Source: Gordonia pseudamarae
Lineage (GTDB): Bacteria; Actinomycetota; Actinomycetes; Mycobacteriales; Mycobacteriaceae
Reading direction: 5' to 3'
Length of the DNA stretch: 64,000 nt
Assembly: GCF_025273675.1 (NCBI RefSeq)
Contig: NZ_CP045809.1
Location: 4,526,001-4,590,000, forward strand
Shown here: positions 28,498 to 38,481 of the stretch, one piece after another
Numbering within the stretch: the first letter of the stretch is position 1
How the letters are laid out: every line of letters starts with the position of its first letter
Notes under the pieces: model-generated
The model's database searches: none
What the model was told of the DNA's origin: nothing
What the model saw: the letters and a program-made list of their open reading frames with translations, nothing else
Made by a program: the position numbers and the translations under genes

Positions 28498-30666
28498 TCA
28501 GAACGTAACGGCTCCGGTCTGCTGCAGGATCCACGCCAGCTCGAACGAGGCCTCCCGCCACTGCTTGTACCGTCCGCTGACACCGCCGTGTCCGGCCGAC
28601 ATCTCGGTCTTGAGCAGGATCGGATGCTCGGAGGTGCTCAACTCCTGGAGCTTGGCAACCCATTTGGCCGCCTCGGTGAACAGCACCCGGGTGTCGTGCA
28701 GCGAGGCGAGCGCGAGAATCGGCGGATACGGCCTGGCCGCGACGTTCTCGTACGGGGTATAGGACTTCATGTACTCGTACACGTCGGCGTTGTGCAGCGG
28801 ATCGCCCCACTCGTCCCACTCGATGACCGTCAGCGGCAGCGACGGATCGAGGATCGAGTTGAGTGCGTCGACGAACGGCACCGACGCCAGAATCCCGTGG
28901 AACAGCTCCGGTGCCAGGTTCGCGACCGCGCCCATGAGCAGGCCGCCCGCCGAACCACCCTCGGCCACCATCTGATCGGGCGTGGTCCAGCCGGTGTCGA
29001 TGAGGTACCTCGCGGCATCCACGAAATCGGTGAAGGTGTTCTTCTTGCTGAGCGTCTTGCCGTTCTCGTACCAGTACCGGCCCAGTTCGCCACCGCCACG
29101 CACATGGGCGAAGACGACGACCACACCCCGGTCGAGCATCGACAGCCGCGACGCGCTGAACGCCGGATCGAGACTGGACTCGTAGGAGCCGTACCCGTAC
29201 AGCAGCAACGGAGCGGGTCCGGTCACGTCCGCGCGCCGGATCACCGACAGCGGGATCCTGGTGCCGTCGGCGGCCGTGGCCCACTCGCGCGACTGCCGGT
29301 AGTCGGCCGGATCGTAACCGCCGAGCACCGGCTGCCGTTTGAGCAGTGTCCGCTCGCCCGTGGCGACGTCGAGTTCGAGCAACTCGGCCGGTTCGACGAA
29401 ACTGCCGTAGGCGATCCGCAGCCGCGGCGTGGCCCATTCCGGGTTGCCCGCCAGCGCGACCGAATACAGTTCCTGATCGAACGACACCTGCACGAAATCG
29501 TCCGCCGACGGGATGCCGTCCACCGTGCGCAGATCGGCGATCGACAGCTGCGGGATACCACCGGCGCGGTAGGACAGCACCAAGTAGTCACCGAACGCGT
29601 CGAGGTCCTCGATGCGCACGTCCGCACTGTGCCCGATCAGCACCCGCCGCGCGGCGGGATCACGCACCGGCGCGATGTCGACGGCAAAGTTCTCCGACTT
29701 CGCCCCGTCGCGGATATCGTTGTGCACGAAGGCGAAATAGTCCTCGCCGTCGATGATCAGATGTTCGACGTTATACTCGACACCCTCCACCCGAGGCGCG
29801 ATGCTGCGGAACTCGCCGGTGGGGTCGGCCGAGTCGAGAATGTAGGCCTCCGAGGTGATCTTGGAACCCACCCCGATCACCAGGTACTTGTCGCTGTGGG
29901 TTGTGCCGATACCCACCCAGTACCGTTCGTCGGGCTCATGGAATACCTTGACGTCCTCGGTACCGGCCCCGATGTCGTGGCGCCACACCGTATCCGGGCG
30001 CCAAGCCTCGTCGACCGTCGGATAGAACACGTGCCGGGCATCGAGCGACCACACCGCACCCCCGGCGGTTCCGGGAATCTCGTCGTCGAGCAGCTCACCG
30101 GTCCGCAAGTTCTTGAACCGCAACGTGTACCGCTCATCGCCGACGGTGTCGACGCCGTACACGAGCCAGTTGCCGTCGTCGGAGATGCTGTACGCGCCCA
30201 AGCTGAAGAAGTCGGCGCCCTCGGCCAGGACGTTGGCGTCGAGCGTGATCTCCTCGCCGGGAACCTCGTCACCGATGGTCGGCGGCGTCCAATCGTCGTC
30301 ACCGGAAATCGGGCAACGACAACGGATTCCGTACTGCTTTCCCTCCTGGGTCCGGGCGTAGTACCAGTAGCGGCCTCGCCTGCTCGGCACCGACATGTCG
30401 GTTTCCTTGACCCGGGACTTGATCTCGGCGAAGATCTGCTCGCTCAGCTCGTCGAGATGTCCGGTGTGCGCCTCGGTATGCAGGTTCTGCGCCTCCAGGT
30501 AGTCGATGACCTCCTGGTTCTCCTTGTCGCGCAACCATTCATACTCATCGACGAAGGTATCGCCGTGATGGGTGCGCTCGGTGCGCACCTTCTTGGCCAC
30601 CGGTGGGACACTCGTACGTGCGGGCACCTGCTGATCGGACACCGTCACCCCTTCCGTTCCGCTCAT
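28498..30666 (-). CDS. ptrB: S9 family peptidase (oligopeptidase B-like)
   Basis: A 722-residue serine peptidase: an N-terminal beta-propeller that limits access to small peptides, then an alpha/beta-hydrolase domain. The nucleophile is in [11 protein letters not shown] near residue 570, the Asp region in LASLHDTRV, and the His in [11 protein letters not shown] close to the C-terminus. It probably cleaves after basic residues, as oligopeptidase B does, though prolyl oligopeptidase cannot be fully excluded. Its ATG overlaps the purC stop (ATGA), so it is co-translated with purC. Confidence 0.92.
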   Translation of the reverse strand: MSGTEGVTVSDQQVPARTSVPPVAKKVRTERTHHGDTFVDEYEWLRDKENQEVIDYLEAQNLHTEAHTGHLDELSEQIFAEIKSRVKETDMSVPSRRGRYWYYARTQEGKQYGIRCRCPISGDDDWTPPTIGDEVPGEEITLDANVLAEGADFFSLGAYSISDDGNWLVYGVDTVGDERYTLRFKNLRTGELLDDEIPGTAGGAVWSLDARHVFYPTVDEAWRPDTVWRHDIGAGTEDVKVFHEPDERYWVGIGTTHSDKYLVIGVGSKITSEAYILDSADPTGEFRSIAPRVEGVEYNVEHLIIDGEDYFAFVHNDIRDGAKSENFAVDIAPVRDPAARRVLIGHSADVRIEDLDAFGDYLVLSYRAGGIPQLSIADLRTVDGIPSADDFVQVSFDQELYSVALAGNPEWATPRLRIAYGSFVEPAELLELDVATGERTLLKRQPVLGGYDPADYRQSREWATAADGTRIPLSVIRRADVTGPAPLLLYGYGSYESSLDPAFSASRLSMLDRGVVVVFAHVRGGGELGRYWYENGKTLSKKNTFTDFVDAARYLIDTGWTTPDQMVAEGGSAGGLLMGAVANLAPELFHGILASVPFVDALNSILDPSLPLTVIEWDEWGDPLHNADVYEYMKSYTPYENVAARPYPPILALASLHDTRVLFTEAAKWVAKLQELSTSEHPILLKTEMSAGHGGVSGRYKQWREASFELAWILQQTGAVTF

Positions 30667-31562
30667 GCCCGGACCTGCGCATCCGGCCAGTCGGCGAACG
30701 ACAACTGTGAAATCAATTCGTATGCTTCGATATACCGCTGCCGGGTACGTTCGATGACGTCGGCGGGCAGTTCGGGCGGCGGGTTGTCCGCGGCCCGGTC
30801 CCAGCCCGAATCAGGCCCGGTGAGCCAGTTCCGGACGATCTGCTTGTCGAAGCTGGGCTGCACCTGCCCCGCCCGGTAGGTGGCCGACTCCCAGTACCGC
30901 GACGAGTCCGGCGTGAGGACCTCGTCGGCGAGGACCAGTTCGCCGTCGGCGCCCAGACCGAACTCGAACTTGGTGTCGGCCAGGATGATGCCCCGCTCGG
31001 CGGCCAGTGCCGCGCCGCGCGAATAGATGTCGAGGGTCGCCGCGCGCAACTGCGCCGCCCGCTCGGCACCCTCGGTTTCCACGACCCGCTCGAAGCTGAT
31101 GTTCTCATCGTGTTCACCCTGCTCGGCCTTGGTGGCGGGGGTGAAGATCGGATCGGGCAATCTGTCGGCCTCACCCAGACCCTCGGGCAGGGCGATGCCG
31201 CACACCGTGCCCGTGGACTGGTAGTCGAGCAGACCCGAGCCGGTCAGATAGCCGCGGGCGACGCACTCGACCTGCACCATGGGCAGTGCGTGTACCACCA
31301 TCGACCGGCCCACCACCTCGGCCGGGATCCGCTCGTCGGTGGGCCCGCCGGCCAGGTGGTTGGGCACCCCGAGGGCGTCGAACCAGAAAAAGCTCATCGC
31401 GGTCAGGATTCGGCCTTTGTCACCGATGGCCGGTCGGAGAATATGGTCGTAGGCGGAGATACGGTCGGTGGCCACCAGCAGCAAGGTGTCTGCGTCGATC
31501 TGGTAGATCTCGCGTACCTTTCCCGAGGCCACGTGTTGATACGACTGTAAGTTCGGGCGCAT
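30663..31562 (-). CDS. purC: phosphoribosylaminoimidazole-succinocarboxamide synthase PurC
   Basis: A 299-residue SAICAR synthase, joining aspartate to CAIR in purine synthesis. [35 protein letters not shown] and DTKFEFGL are the family signatures. It is the longer actinobacterial/eukaryotic-like form. It is the first gene of a purC-ptrB pair; its promoter is in the 279-bp gap shared with the Lsr2-type gene. Confidence 0.98.
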   Translation of the reverse strand: MRPNLQSYQHVASGKVREIYQIDADTLLLVATDRISAYDHILRPAIGDKGRILTAMSFFWFDALGVPNHLAGGPTDERIPAEVVGRSMVVHALPMVQVECVARGYLTGSGLLDYQSTGTVCGIALPEGLGEADRLPDPIFTPATKAEQGEHDENISFERVVETEGAERAAQLRAATLDIYSRGAALAAERGIILADTKFEFGLGADGELVLADEVLTPDSSRYWESATYRAGQVQPSFDKQIVRNWLTGPDSGWDRAADNPPPELPADVIERTRQRYIEAYELISQLSFADWPDAQVRA

Positions 31563-31841
31563 ACATCGACACTAGGCCATGCGCGGGTGCGTGGCCGCGA
31601 CCGCAGGTCGTCGATGGGCGCCGCGCCGGACGGGCCACCCGAACCGGCCGCCGCCCGCAGGTGGGACCGCGTGTGGACGAGCACCGATTCCCATCGGATA
31701 CGCGCCGGACCTCGCAGCGCCCGATGGCTCGTGGCCCGTGCAAATTCTGCTACATTCTCCGGTGTTCGACGGTCATTCCCGGCCCCGTGGCGGTAAATCG
31801 CCACGCACGTCGAAACCGCCACAGCGATAAGGATTCACCCA

Positions 31842-32195
31842 GTGAGACATTATGTCGAGCAGATTGTCGACGATATCGACGGAACGGTCCTCACGGAGTA
31901 CGAAACCGTGACATTCTCCCTCGACGGCACCACCTACGAGTTCGACACCAGCCTCGAACACGCCGAGGAATTCCGCGCCGGTCTCCGGCGGTACATCGAC
32001 GCCTCACGCCAGATCGTCAACGGCAATGTGGTCACCCGCCAGCGCGTCGCGACGGTCGGGCAGGACCGTCCGTCCGCGGAACAGAGCCGGGCGATCCGGG
32101 ACTGGGCACGCAACAACGGTTACGAGGTGAGCAACCGCGGCCGGGTGCCCGCACCGATCGTGGAGGCATTCGAGGCAGCCCACCCCATCCGGTGA
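31842..32195 (+). CDS. Lsr2-family nucleoid-associated protein (paralogue)
   Basis: A 117-residue protein. The N-terminal dimerisation domain ([20 protein letters not shown], then [10 protein letters not shown]) matches Lsr2. The C-terminal DNA-binding domain reads [20 protein letters not shown], with the RGR AT-hook-like motif intact and then PAPIVEAF. Lsr2 is the H-NS-like xenogeneic silencer of actinobacteria. It is not in the usual lsr2-clpC position, so it is probably a second copy or a relocated gene. Start GTG, with AAGGA about 9 bases upstream. The linker between domains is short and basic. Confidence 0.9.
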   Translation: MRHYVEQIVDDIDGTVLTEYETVTFSLDGTTYEFDTSLEHAEEFRAGLRRYIDASRQIVNGNVVTRQRVATVGQDRPSAEQSRAIRDWARNNGYEVSNRGRVPAPIVEAFEAAHPIR

Positions 32196-32233
32196 CAACC
32201 CCCTGAGCCGCGCCGCAGGGCATACTTGTCGGC

Positions 32234-32518
32234 ATGAGCCGCCCGCACATCGCGATCACCTACTGCACCCAATGCAACTGGCTGTTGCGCGCGTCGTGGA
32301 TGGCGAGTGAGCTGCTCAATACGTTCGGTACCGAACTCGGCTCGCTCACCCTCGTTCCCGGCACCGGCGGGGTCTTCCACATCGACGTCGACGGCACCCA
32401 GGTGTGGGAACGCAAGCGCGACGGCGGATTCCCCGACGTCGTCACCCTCAAACGGCTGATCCGCGACGCGGCCCTACCCGACTGGAATCTCGGACACGCC
32501 GACCGCGCCGCGGAGTGA
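32234..32518 (+). CDS. SelT/SelW/SelH-family redox protein (Cys homologue)
   Basis: A 94-residue thioredoxin-fold protein of the Rdx family. The redox motif is C11-T-Q-C14 where selenoprotein W has CxxU, followed by LLRASWMASELLNTF and VWERKRDGGFPDV, both typical. A thiol-redox role is likely; partners are unknown. It lies 38 bases behind the Lsr2-type gene. Confidence 0.88.
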   Translation: MSRPHIAITYCTQCNWLLRASWMASELLNTFGTELGSLTLVPGTGGVFHIDVDGTQVWERKRDGGFPDVVTLKRLIRDAALPDWNLGHADRAAE

Positions 32519-32567
32519 GTCCGGCAGCGGCCCACCGGACGGGCACCGGCTACAGGATGGGCACCGA

Positions 32568-33995
32568 CTACAGGATGGGCGCCGGTGTGTAAGCGGCGGC
32601 CTCCGGATATTCGTCGACGATCCGTTGCGCTGCGGCCACCACATCGGCCACCTGCTGTTCGGCCGCCCCGATGAAGGCTTTCTTGTCGGCCAGCGCCGCC
32701 TCCAGCTGGGCGCGATCCAGCGGCAGCCGGTCGTCGGCGGCGAGCCGGTCGAGCAGATCGGGTTCGCGGCCCTCCTCGCGCATGGCCAACGCGACGGCCA
32801 CCGCGTTCTCCTTGATCGCCTCGTGCGCGCTCTCGCGCCCCACCCCGGCCCGCACCGCCGCCATCAGTACCTTGGTGGTGGCCAGGAACGGCAGGTAGCG
32901 ATCGAGTTCGTTGGCGATCACCGCCGGGTAGGCGCCGAACTCGGCGAGGACCGTCAGGAACGTCTCCATCAGACCGTCGATGGCGAAGAAGGCATCGGGC
33001 AACGCGACCCGGCGCACGACCGAACAGAACACGTCGCCCTCGTTCCATTGGGCGCCGGCCAGCTCCGCGGCCATCGACCCGTATCCGCGCAGCACCACGG
33101 CCAGGCCGTTGACGCGTTCGCAGCTGCGGGTGTTCATCTTGTGCGGCATCGCCGAACTGCCCACCTGCCCCGGCTGGAAACCCTCGGTGACCAGTTCGTG
33201 CCCGGCCATCAGGCGGATGGTGTGCGCCAGCGACGACGGCGCCGCCGCGGTCTGCACAAGTGCCGAGACCACGTCGTGATCGAGCGAGCGCGGGTACACC
33301 TGTCCCACCGAGGTGAGCGACCGCGAGAATCCGAGGTGCGCGGCGACACGCTGTTCGAGGTCGGCAAGCTTCTCCGCGTCGCCGTCGAGCAGATCGAGCA
33401 TGTCCTGGCTGGTGCCCATCGGGCCCTTGATACCGCGCAGCGGATACCGGTCGATCAGCTCACGCAGCCGGGTCAGCGCGATCATCAGTTCGTCGGCGGC
33501 CGAGGCGAACCGTTTGCCGAGCGTGGTGGCCTGCGCCGCGACATTGTGCGAGCGTCCGGCCATCACCACCGTCGAGTACTGTGCGGCGCGGTCGGTGATG
33601 CGCGCCAGCACGGCCACCCCGTGGGCGTGCACATGTTCCAGCGACCGCAGGATCTGCAACTGTTCGACGTTCTCCGTCAGATCCCGGCTGGTCATGCCCT
33701 TGTGGATCTGCTCGTGCCCGGCGAGCGCGTTGAACTCCTCGATCCGCGCCTTCACGTCGTGCCGGGTGATGCGTTCACGGTCGGCGATGGACTGCAGATC
33801 GACCTGGTCGGCCACCCGCTCGTAGTCGGTGATCGCCTGCTCGGGCACATCGATCCCCAGATCGCGCTGTGCCTTGAGGACGGCGATCCACAGCCGCCGT
33901 TCCAGTGCGATCTTGGCGCTCGGCGACCAGATCCCGGTCAGGTCGGCGGAGGCGTAACGGGAGGCCAGGACGTTGGAGATAGCAGGTTTCGACAC
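32568..33995 (-). CDS. purB: adenylosuccinate lyase PurB
   Basis: A 475-residue fumarase-superfamily enzyme. It acts twice in purine synthesis, releasing fumarate from SAICAR and from adenylosuccinate. The signature loop GSSAMPHKMNTR is near residue 275, and MAGRSHNVAAQ holds the general-acid His region. It is transcribed singly, convergent with the SelW-like gene. Together with purC, purS and purQ it makes this 12-kb stretch a loose purine region. Confidence 0.97.
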   Translation of the reverse strand: MSKPAISNVLASRYASADLTGIWSPSAKIALERRLWIAVLKAQRDLGIDVPEQAITDYERVADQVDLQSIADRERITRHDVKARIEEFNALAGHEQIHKGMTSRDLTENVEQLQILRSLEHVHAHGVAVLARITDRAAQYSTVVMAGRSHNVAAQATTLGKRFASAADELMIALTRLRELIDRYPLRGIKGPMGTSQDMLDLLDGDAEKLADLEQRVAAHLGFSRSLTSVGQVYPRSLDHDVVSALVQTAAAPSSLAHTIRLMAGHELVTEGFQPGQVGSSAMPHKMNTRSCERVNGLAVVLRGYGSMAAELAGAQWNEGDVFCSVVRRVALPDAFFAIDGLMETFLTVLAEFGAYPAVIANELDRYLPFLATTKVLMAAVRAGVGRESAHEAIKENAVAVALAMREEGREPDLLDRLAADDRLPLDRAQLEAALADKKAFIGAAEQQVADVVAAAQRIVDEYPEAAAYTPAPIL

Positions 33996-34125
33996 GGCGC
34001 AAGTCTATAAGCACAGGCCACCGACACAGCAATCTTCGCCGGTGCTCAGCAAGCACCGCCACGGTTCGGCGCGCTGTGTCTGCCCCGGCGCGAAACCAGC
34101 AGACAGCGGGCGGTGACCCGGTTGC

Positions 34126-34410
34126 TCAGTCGATGTCGTCGAAGTGTTCCACGCGTGGCGGGCCCGCGAAGAACGGGGAGATGGCGGCGCGCCAGGTGGT
34201 GAACCGGTCGGTGGCGCGGAAGTTGTCCTCGTGCGCGGCGACCGAATCCCAGTGCACGAGCAGCACGAAACGATCGGGCGACTCGACGCAGTGCGTCATC
34301 CGCACGGACTGACAGCCCGGCGTGCCCACGAGCACCTCGCGCACCCCCTTGTACGCCTCGATGAAGCCCCCGGGATCGGTCACGTCGATGATCGCCACTT
34401 CAAGAATCAT
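34126..34410 (-). CDS. antibiotic biosynthesis monooxygenase (ABM) domain protein
   Basis: A 94-residue dimeric alpha-beta-barrel protein (YgiN/HmoA-like). ILEVAIIDVTDPGGFIEAY opens the fold and RFVLLVHWDSVAAHEDNFR is the conserved core with His. Members act as cofactor-free quinol monooxygenases or heme-degrading enzymes, but many are uncharacterised. Alone on its strand between purB and the ybdK-like gene. Confidence 0.8.
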   Translation of the reverse strand: MILEVAIIDVTDPGGFIEAYKGVREVLVGTPGCQSVRMTHCVESPDRFVLLVHWDSVAAHEDNFRATDRFTTWRAAISPFFAGPPRVEHFDDID

Positions 34411-34452
34411 GCCGATGACTCTAGCGGTGCGGACAACCGGCGACCGGGGCAG

Positions 34453-35598
34453 TCACAGCTCCGCGACGACCGAGGCGACCACATCCCGCACCGATCCGGT
34501 GCGGGCGAACACCGCACGCTGGCGCTGATAGCTGGCACCACGCTCGATGATCCGGCCCACGCCGGCCAGCTCGTCCAGGCAACCGAGTGAATCAGCAATC
34601 GGCTCAAGACGTTTGAGCAGGTCAGCGAGGTCGTCGGTGACCAGCCGCTCAGCGAGATCGCGGTCGCAGATCACGATGGCGTCCAGCCCGTACCGGGCCG
34701 CGCGCCACTTGTTCTCCTGCACCAGCCACGGCGGCATCGTCGAAAACCGCTCACCGGCGTCCAGCCGCAGCGACAGATCGACCACCAGGCAGTGGATCAA
34801 CGCCACCAGTGCCGACAGCTCATCGACGTTGGTGGCCCCGTCGCACACCCGCACCTCAATGGTGCCCAGATGCGGCGACGGGCGGATGTCCCAGCGGATC
34901 TCGTTGGTGTGCTCGATGATTCCGGTGATCTTCTGGTCGGAGACGAACTTCTCGAACTCAGCCCATCGGGTGAACTGGAACGGCAGGCCCGCCGTGGGCA
35001 GCTGCTGGAACATCATCGCCCGATTACTGGCGTAGCCGGTGTCCTGCCCGGCCCACATCGGCGACGACGCCGACAGTGCCAGCAGATGCGGGTAGTAGTT
35101 GAGCAGCGAATCGAGGATCGGCAGCACCTTGTCGCGCCGGTCGATGCCGACGTGTACGTGCACACCCCAGATCAGCATCTGCCGACCCCACCATTGGGTG
35201 CGTTCGATCAGCTCGGCGTACCGGTGCCCCTCGGTGAGCAGTTGCGTCGACCATTCGGCGAACGGATGAGTGCCCGCGCCGTACAGGTCGACGCCCAGCT
35301 CGTCGGTGAGTTCGCGGACCGCGCCGAGGGTTTCGGACAGATCGGTCATCGCCTCGCCGGTGTTGCGGCAGATACCGGTCACCAGCTCGACGGTGTTGCG
35401 CAGCAGTTCCTTGTGCACCTTGCCGTTGGGCGAGCCATTCTTCTGGCCCGCCCGCTGTGGCATCCGGCTACCGACCAGGTCGAACAGCACCTCCGCCGAA
35501 TTGGACAGGTCACCGGTGCGCTTGTCGGTGAGCGCGAACTCCCACTCGACGCCGAGAGTCGGCGCCGGTGACCCGACGAATTCGATCGGGGTGATCAC
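34453..35598 (-). CDS. carboxylate-amine ligase, YbdK/GCS2 family
   Basis: A 381-residue GCS2-type glutamate--cysteine ligase-like protein. The N-terminal TLGVEWEFAL is the metal/glutamate-binding signature, and GVHVHVGI and RWDIRPSPHLGTIEVRVCD are family blocks. In mycothiol-producing actinobacteria its physiological product is uncertain, so the neutral name is used. It is the counterpart of M. tuberculosis Rv0433, next to sodC as in that genome. Start GTG. Confidence 0.9.
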   Translation of the reverse strand: MITPIEFVGSPAPTLGVEWEFALTDKRTGDLSNSAEVLFDLVGSRMPQRAGQKNGSPNGKVHKELLRNTVELVTGICRNTGEAMTDLSETLGAVRELTDELGVDLYGAGTHPFAEWSTQLLTEGHRYAELIERTQWWGRQMLIWGVHVHVGIDRRDKVLPILDSLLNYYPHLLALSASSPMWAGQDTGYASNRAMMFQQLPTAGLPFQFTRWAEFEKFVSDQKITGIIEHTNEIRWDIRPSPHLGTIEVRVCDGATNVDELSALVALIHCLVVDLSLRLDAGERFSTMPPWLVQENKWRAARYGLDAIVICDRDLAERLVTDDLADLLKRLEPIADSLGCLDELAGVGRIIERGASYQRQRAVFARTGSVRDVVASVVAEL

Positions 35599-35647
35599 GA
35601 CGTTCCGCTCCGCGAACCGTGCAACCCTGGACTACCGGCCCCGCGGA

Positions 35648-36445
35648 CTACTCGTGTTCCCCCGACTCGTGGCTGCCCGACTCGTCGCCATCGGACTCGT
35701 GGCCGTCCGACTCATGACTGTCCGACTCATGGCTGTCGCCATGTTCCTCGACGGCCTCGATGACACCGCAGGCGATCCGCGAACCGGCATCACCGGTGGT
35801 CAGGGTCCGCTCATCGGGCTCGGCCGCGTATCGGGTGGGGATGTTGCCGAAGTTATCGGGATCGGCGTGGATGATGATCGACGTGCCGGCAACCTGCTCC
35901 AGCGTGACCTTGTCGGTAGTGGTGGAGGTCTCGCCGGACCCGTCCTCGAGCACGTTGATCGACACCAGGTCGCCACTTGCCGGATGTCCGGTGTTGCCGT
36001 CGACCTGCAGGTGACCGCCCGCCGACGTGAACGGCTCGGCGCCCGATGCCTTGCACTCTCCGTTGGCGTGCAGATGCATGCCGTGGAAACCCGCGGGCAG
36101 CCCGCTGACCACCACGGCCACCTTCACGGCATCGCCGAGGCTGGTGAAGGTGGCGGTGCCGACCGACTTGCCCTCGGCGTCCTTGAGTTCGGCGGTGGCC
36201 TTCCCCGAATGTCCGTCGACACCCGACACATCGCCCGGAGGCGCCTGGTTGCCGGTCACCACCGACGGCGTCGTGTACGGGGCATCGGATGCCTCCTCAT
36301 CGGGCGAGCAGGCCGACAGGCCCGCCCCGATGGCGCCCGCCGCCGCGATCACCGCGACCACACGCGCGGTACGACGACGGCCGACGGCCGGGGCGAGCGC
36401 AGCGACGGGGGATTCCGGGGTGGCGAGGTGGGAACTGGCGGACAT
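35648..36445 (-). CDS. sodC: Cu/Zn superoxide dismutase, lipoprotein, with His-rich tail
   Basis: A 265-residue envelope SOD. The ATG at 36445 has AGGAG 6 bases upstream. The N-terminus has an odd ATPESPVAALAPA segment encoded by the dispersed repeat, then a hydrophobic signal and lipobox LSAC. Copper ligands are in FHGMHLHANGEC and TSIIIHADPDNFG, with the bridging region SAGGHLQVDGNTGHPASGD. The fold closely resembles mycobacterial SodC, in which zinc ligation is altered. The last 25 residues are an acidic His-rich repeat (ESDSHESDGHESDGDESG), absent from ordinary family members and probably metal-binding. Corresponds to Rv0432. Confidence 0.94.
   Translation of the reverse strand: MSASSHLATPESPVAALAPAVGRRRTARVVAVIAAAGAIGAGLSACSPDEEASDAPYTTPSVVTGNQAPPGDVSGVDGHSGKATAELKDAEGKSVGTATFTSLGDAVKVAVVVSGLPAGFHGMHLHANGECKASGAEPFTSAGGHLQVDGNTGHPASGDLVSINVLEDGSGETSTTTDKVTLEQVAGTSIIIHADPDNFGNIPTRYAAEPDERTLTTGDAGSRIACGVIEAVEEHGDSHESDSHESDGHESDGDESGSHESGEHE
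36390..36413 (-). repeat. dispersed repeat copy in the sodC signal region
   Basis: On the plus strand GGGGCGAGCGCAGCGACGGG then GGAT, one base different from the unit in the acyl-CoA ligase gene (657-760). Here it is read from the other strand and encodes SPVAALAP just before the lipoprotein signal helix. Confidence 0.85.
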
Positions 36446-36553
36446 GGCACTCCTTGCGTCTGGTGGGACCACGTGTCTGGTGGACCAAGTATTACAGGCT
36501 GTAGTGGGTACGCGGCGCACGGGTGCGATGATCGGCCGTCGCCACGGCCGGCG

Positions 36554-37045
36554 TCAGCGGGTCACGACGATCACAGGCATCCCGTCGGGGCATTCGGTGA
36601 ACACGTCGGGGCGTGCCTCGACACTCACCGAACCGCCGAGCGCCTTGGACACCCTCTGCGCCGCGGACCGGTCGCCCGAATCGTAGAAGATCGTGTTCTC
36701 GGTGATCGAATCGGTGGTGAGGTTGGCCGGTTCGGACACGGTGAAGCCCTTGCCCTCCAACTCGGTGGCGACATCACCGGCCAGACCGGCCACGGTGCCC
36801 GCGTTGAACACACACAGCGATGGAGCCTTGGTGGTTGTCGCGGACGAGGAAGTTGTTGCCGCCACGGACGTGGACAGCGATGCGGCGGGCAGCTTCGCAC
36901 CCGCCTCGGCCAGCTCCTTCTCGGGATCGTCGCCGCCGGAGGCCGCCGAATGCCATGCCAGCCCGAAGAACACCACAGCCACGGCCAGCAGCAGCATCGC
37001 TCCCGCCCGCAAAGGCAGGTTGTTCTGTTCCCGATCAGCTTTCAT
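36554..37045 (-). CDS. LytR C-terminal domain membrane protein (VirR-like)
   Basis: A 163-residue protein with one N-terminal transmembrane helix (AGAMLLLAVAVVFFGLAW), a Ser/Thr/Ala-rich linker, and a LytR_C domain (SLCVFNAGTVAGLAGDVATE, later DSGDRSAAQRV). It corresponds by order and domain to M. tuberculosis Rv0431/VirR, a membrane protein linked to envelope integrity and vesicle release. ATG at 37045 chosen; a GTG directly precedes it. It lies between the DUF3263 gene and sodC, all on one strand. Confidence 0.88.
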   Translation of the reverse strand: MKADREQNNLPLRAGAMLLLAVAVVFFGLAWHSAASGGDDPEKELAEAGAKLPAASLSTSVAATTSSSATTTKAPSLCVFNAGTVAGLAGDVATELEGKGFTVSEPANLTTDSITENTIFYDSGDRSAAQRVSKALGGSVSVEARPDVFTECPDGMPVIVVTR

Positions 37046-37122
37046 CACGGCAACTTTAGCTCAACGCGGCCGTCACAACGGGTCGGCCGGACAGTGTCAC
37101 CCAACAATAGGGCGGGCCGAAC

Positions 37123-37503
37123 TCAGGTGATCTCGAAACCGAGCCGACGCGCCGCGCGCGCCTTCTGGCGGGCGGACCGCAGCCGACGCAGCCGCTTGAC
37201 CAGCATCGGGTCGGCGGCAAGCGCCTCGGGCCGGTCCACCAGCGCGTTGAGCACCTGGTAGTAGCGGGTCGACGACAGCCCGAACAGCTGCTTGATGGCT
37301 TCTTCCTTGGCCCCGGCGTACTTCCACCACTGACGTTCGAACGCCAGGATGTCGTGGTCGCGACGGGACAGGCCGTCCTCGCCGACCGCCTTCGGGTCGA
37401 CCTGGGAGTCGGCATCGATCAGCGTCGAGACAACAGGATCCACCACACCCTCATTCGTTGTCCGGTCACCGTGATCGCCGCTACGCGCTGCTGCGCTATC
37501 CAT
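37123..37503 (-). CDS. DUF3263 domain-containing protein
   Basis: A 126-residue protein of the family represented by Rv0430. The core RDHDILAFERQWWKYAGAKE is followed by a helix-turn-helix-like LFGLSSTRYYQVLNALV, then an Arg/Lys-rich C-terminal helix. It may bind DNA or help regulate the divergent def gene or the virR-sodC genes downstream; this is inference. ATG with GAGGGAG upstream. Confidence 0.88.
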   Translation of the reverse strand: MDSAAARSGDHGDRTTNEGVVDPVVSTLIDADSQVDPKAVGEDGLSRRDHDILAFERQWWKYAGAKEEAIKQLFGLSSTRYYQVLNALVDRPEALAADPMLVKRLRRLRSARQKARAARRLGFEIT

Positions 37504-37818
37504 GTCGCTCCCTCTGGATTCGCCTCATGCTTGTGGACACCCCCGACTGATTCACGGTCCACGCGGCGGCCCCGGCACGGGGACGCACGCTGACATGGTG
37601 ACTCACATCGATGTCGTTTCGCCCGCAATCTAAACACGGCCGGACCCGCCAACCCCGGCATGACTCGCCACCACACGCCGATCCGAAAAAATCCGGCGGT
37701 AATCTGACACACGCGGCCCGCGACCGGTGATCCACCGGACACGCCGCCGCACCGCATTCCCGGCCCCGGGACACCCGCACCGGACCGTTCCTCACGCGTC
37801 ACGAGAAGAAACGAACAC
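37504..37818. other. 315-bp divergent promoter region between DUF3263 and def
   Basis: No gene is visible. It must contain the promoters for the minus-strand DUF3263-virR-sodC genes and the plus-strand def gene. I see no strong palindrome in it. Confidence 0.6.
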
Positions 37819-38424
37819 ATGGCTATTCTCCCGATCTGCATCATCGGCGAACCTGTCCTGCACACGCCGACCGCACCCGTCGAACTCGACGATCAGGGCC
37901 GCCCGTCCGCCGAGATCGTCACGCTGCTCGACGACATGTACGAGACGATGGACGCCGCGAACGGTGTCGGGCTGGCCGCCAACCAGGTGGGCGTGGGCCT
38001 TCGGATGTTTGTCTACGACTGCCCGGACGAAAGCCGCGGGTCGGTGGTCCGGCGGCGCGGCGAGGTGATCAACCCGGTGCTGGAAACCTCCGAGATCCCC
38101 GAGACGATGCCCGATCCCGAGGACAACGACGAGGGCTGTCTGTCGGTTCCGGGCGAACAGTTCCCCACCGGTCGCGCCGACTGGGCGCGCGTCACCGGTA
38201 CCGACCGCAACGGTGAACCGGTCACCATCGAGGGCAACGACTTCTTCGCGCGGATGCTGCAACATGAGACCGGCCACCTCGACGGCTTCCTGTACGTCGA
38301 CGTGCTCGTCGGCCGCAACGCGCGCGCGGCGAAGAAGGCCGTCAAACGCAACGGCTGGGGTTCGCCGGGGCTGACCTGGCTGCCCGGGACCCAGGCCGAC
38401 CCCTTCGGTCACGACGACGAGTGA
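37819..38424 (+). CDS. def: peptide deformylase
   Basis: A 201-residue metalloenzyme that removes the formyl group from new N-terminal methionines. The three signatures are present: [10 protein letters not shown] near residue 55, DEGCLSVPG near 110, and [10 protein letters not shown] near 150, giving the Cys and two His metal ligands plus the catalytic Glu. The C-terminal extension (about 30 residues) is typical of mycobacterial enzymes. Matches Rv0429c in position. Confidence 0.97.
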   Translation: MAILPICIIGEPVLHTPTAPVELDDQGRPSAEIVTLLDDMYETMDAANGVGLAANQVGVGLRMFVYDCPDESRGSVVRRRGEVINPVLETSEIPETMPDPEDNDEGCLSVPGEQFPTGRADWARVTGTDRNGEPVTIEGNDFFARMLQHETGHLDGFLYVDVLVGRNARAAKKAVKRNGWGSPGLTWLPGTQADPFGHDDE

Positions 38425-38430
38425 ACCGCG

Positions 38431-38481
38431 GTGAGTGAGCCGACACAGTGAGTGAGCCGACGCCGTGAGTGAGCCGTTTGT
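38431..38481 (+). repeat. three 17-bp tandem repeats across a start codon
   Basis: GTGAGTGAGCCG recurs at 38431, 38448 and 38465, a 17-bp period. Because 17 is not a multiple of three, each copy is in a different frame. The first two GTGs run into stops after a few codons and only the third opens the acetyltransferase gene. Confidence 0.9.
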
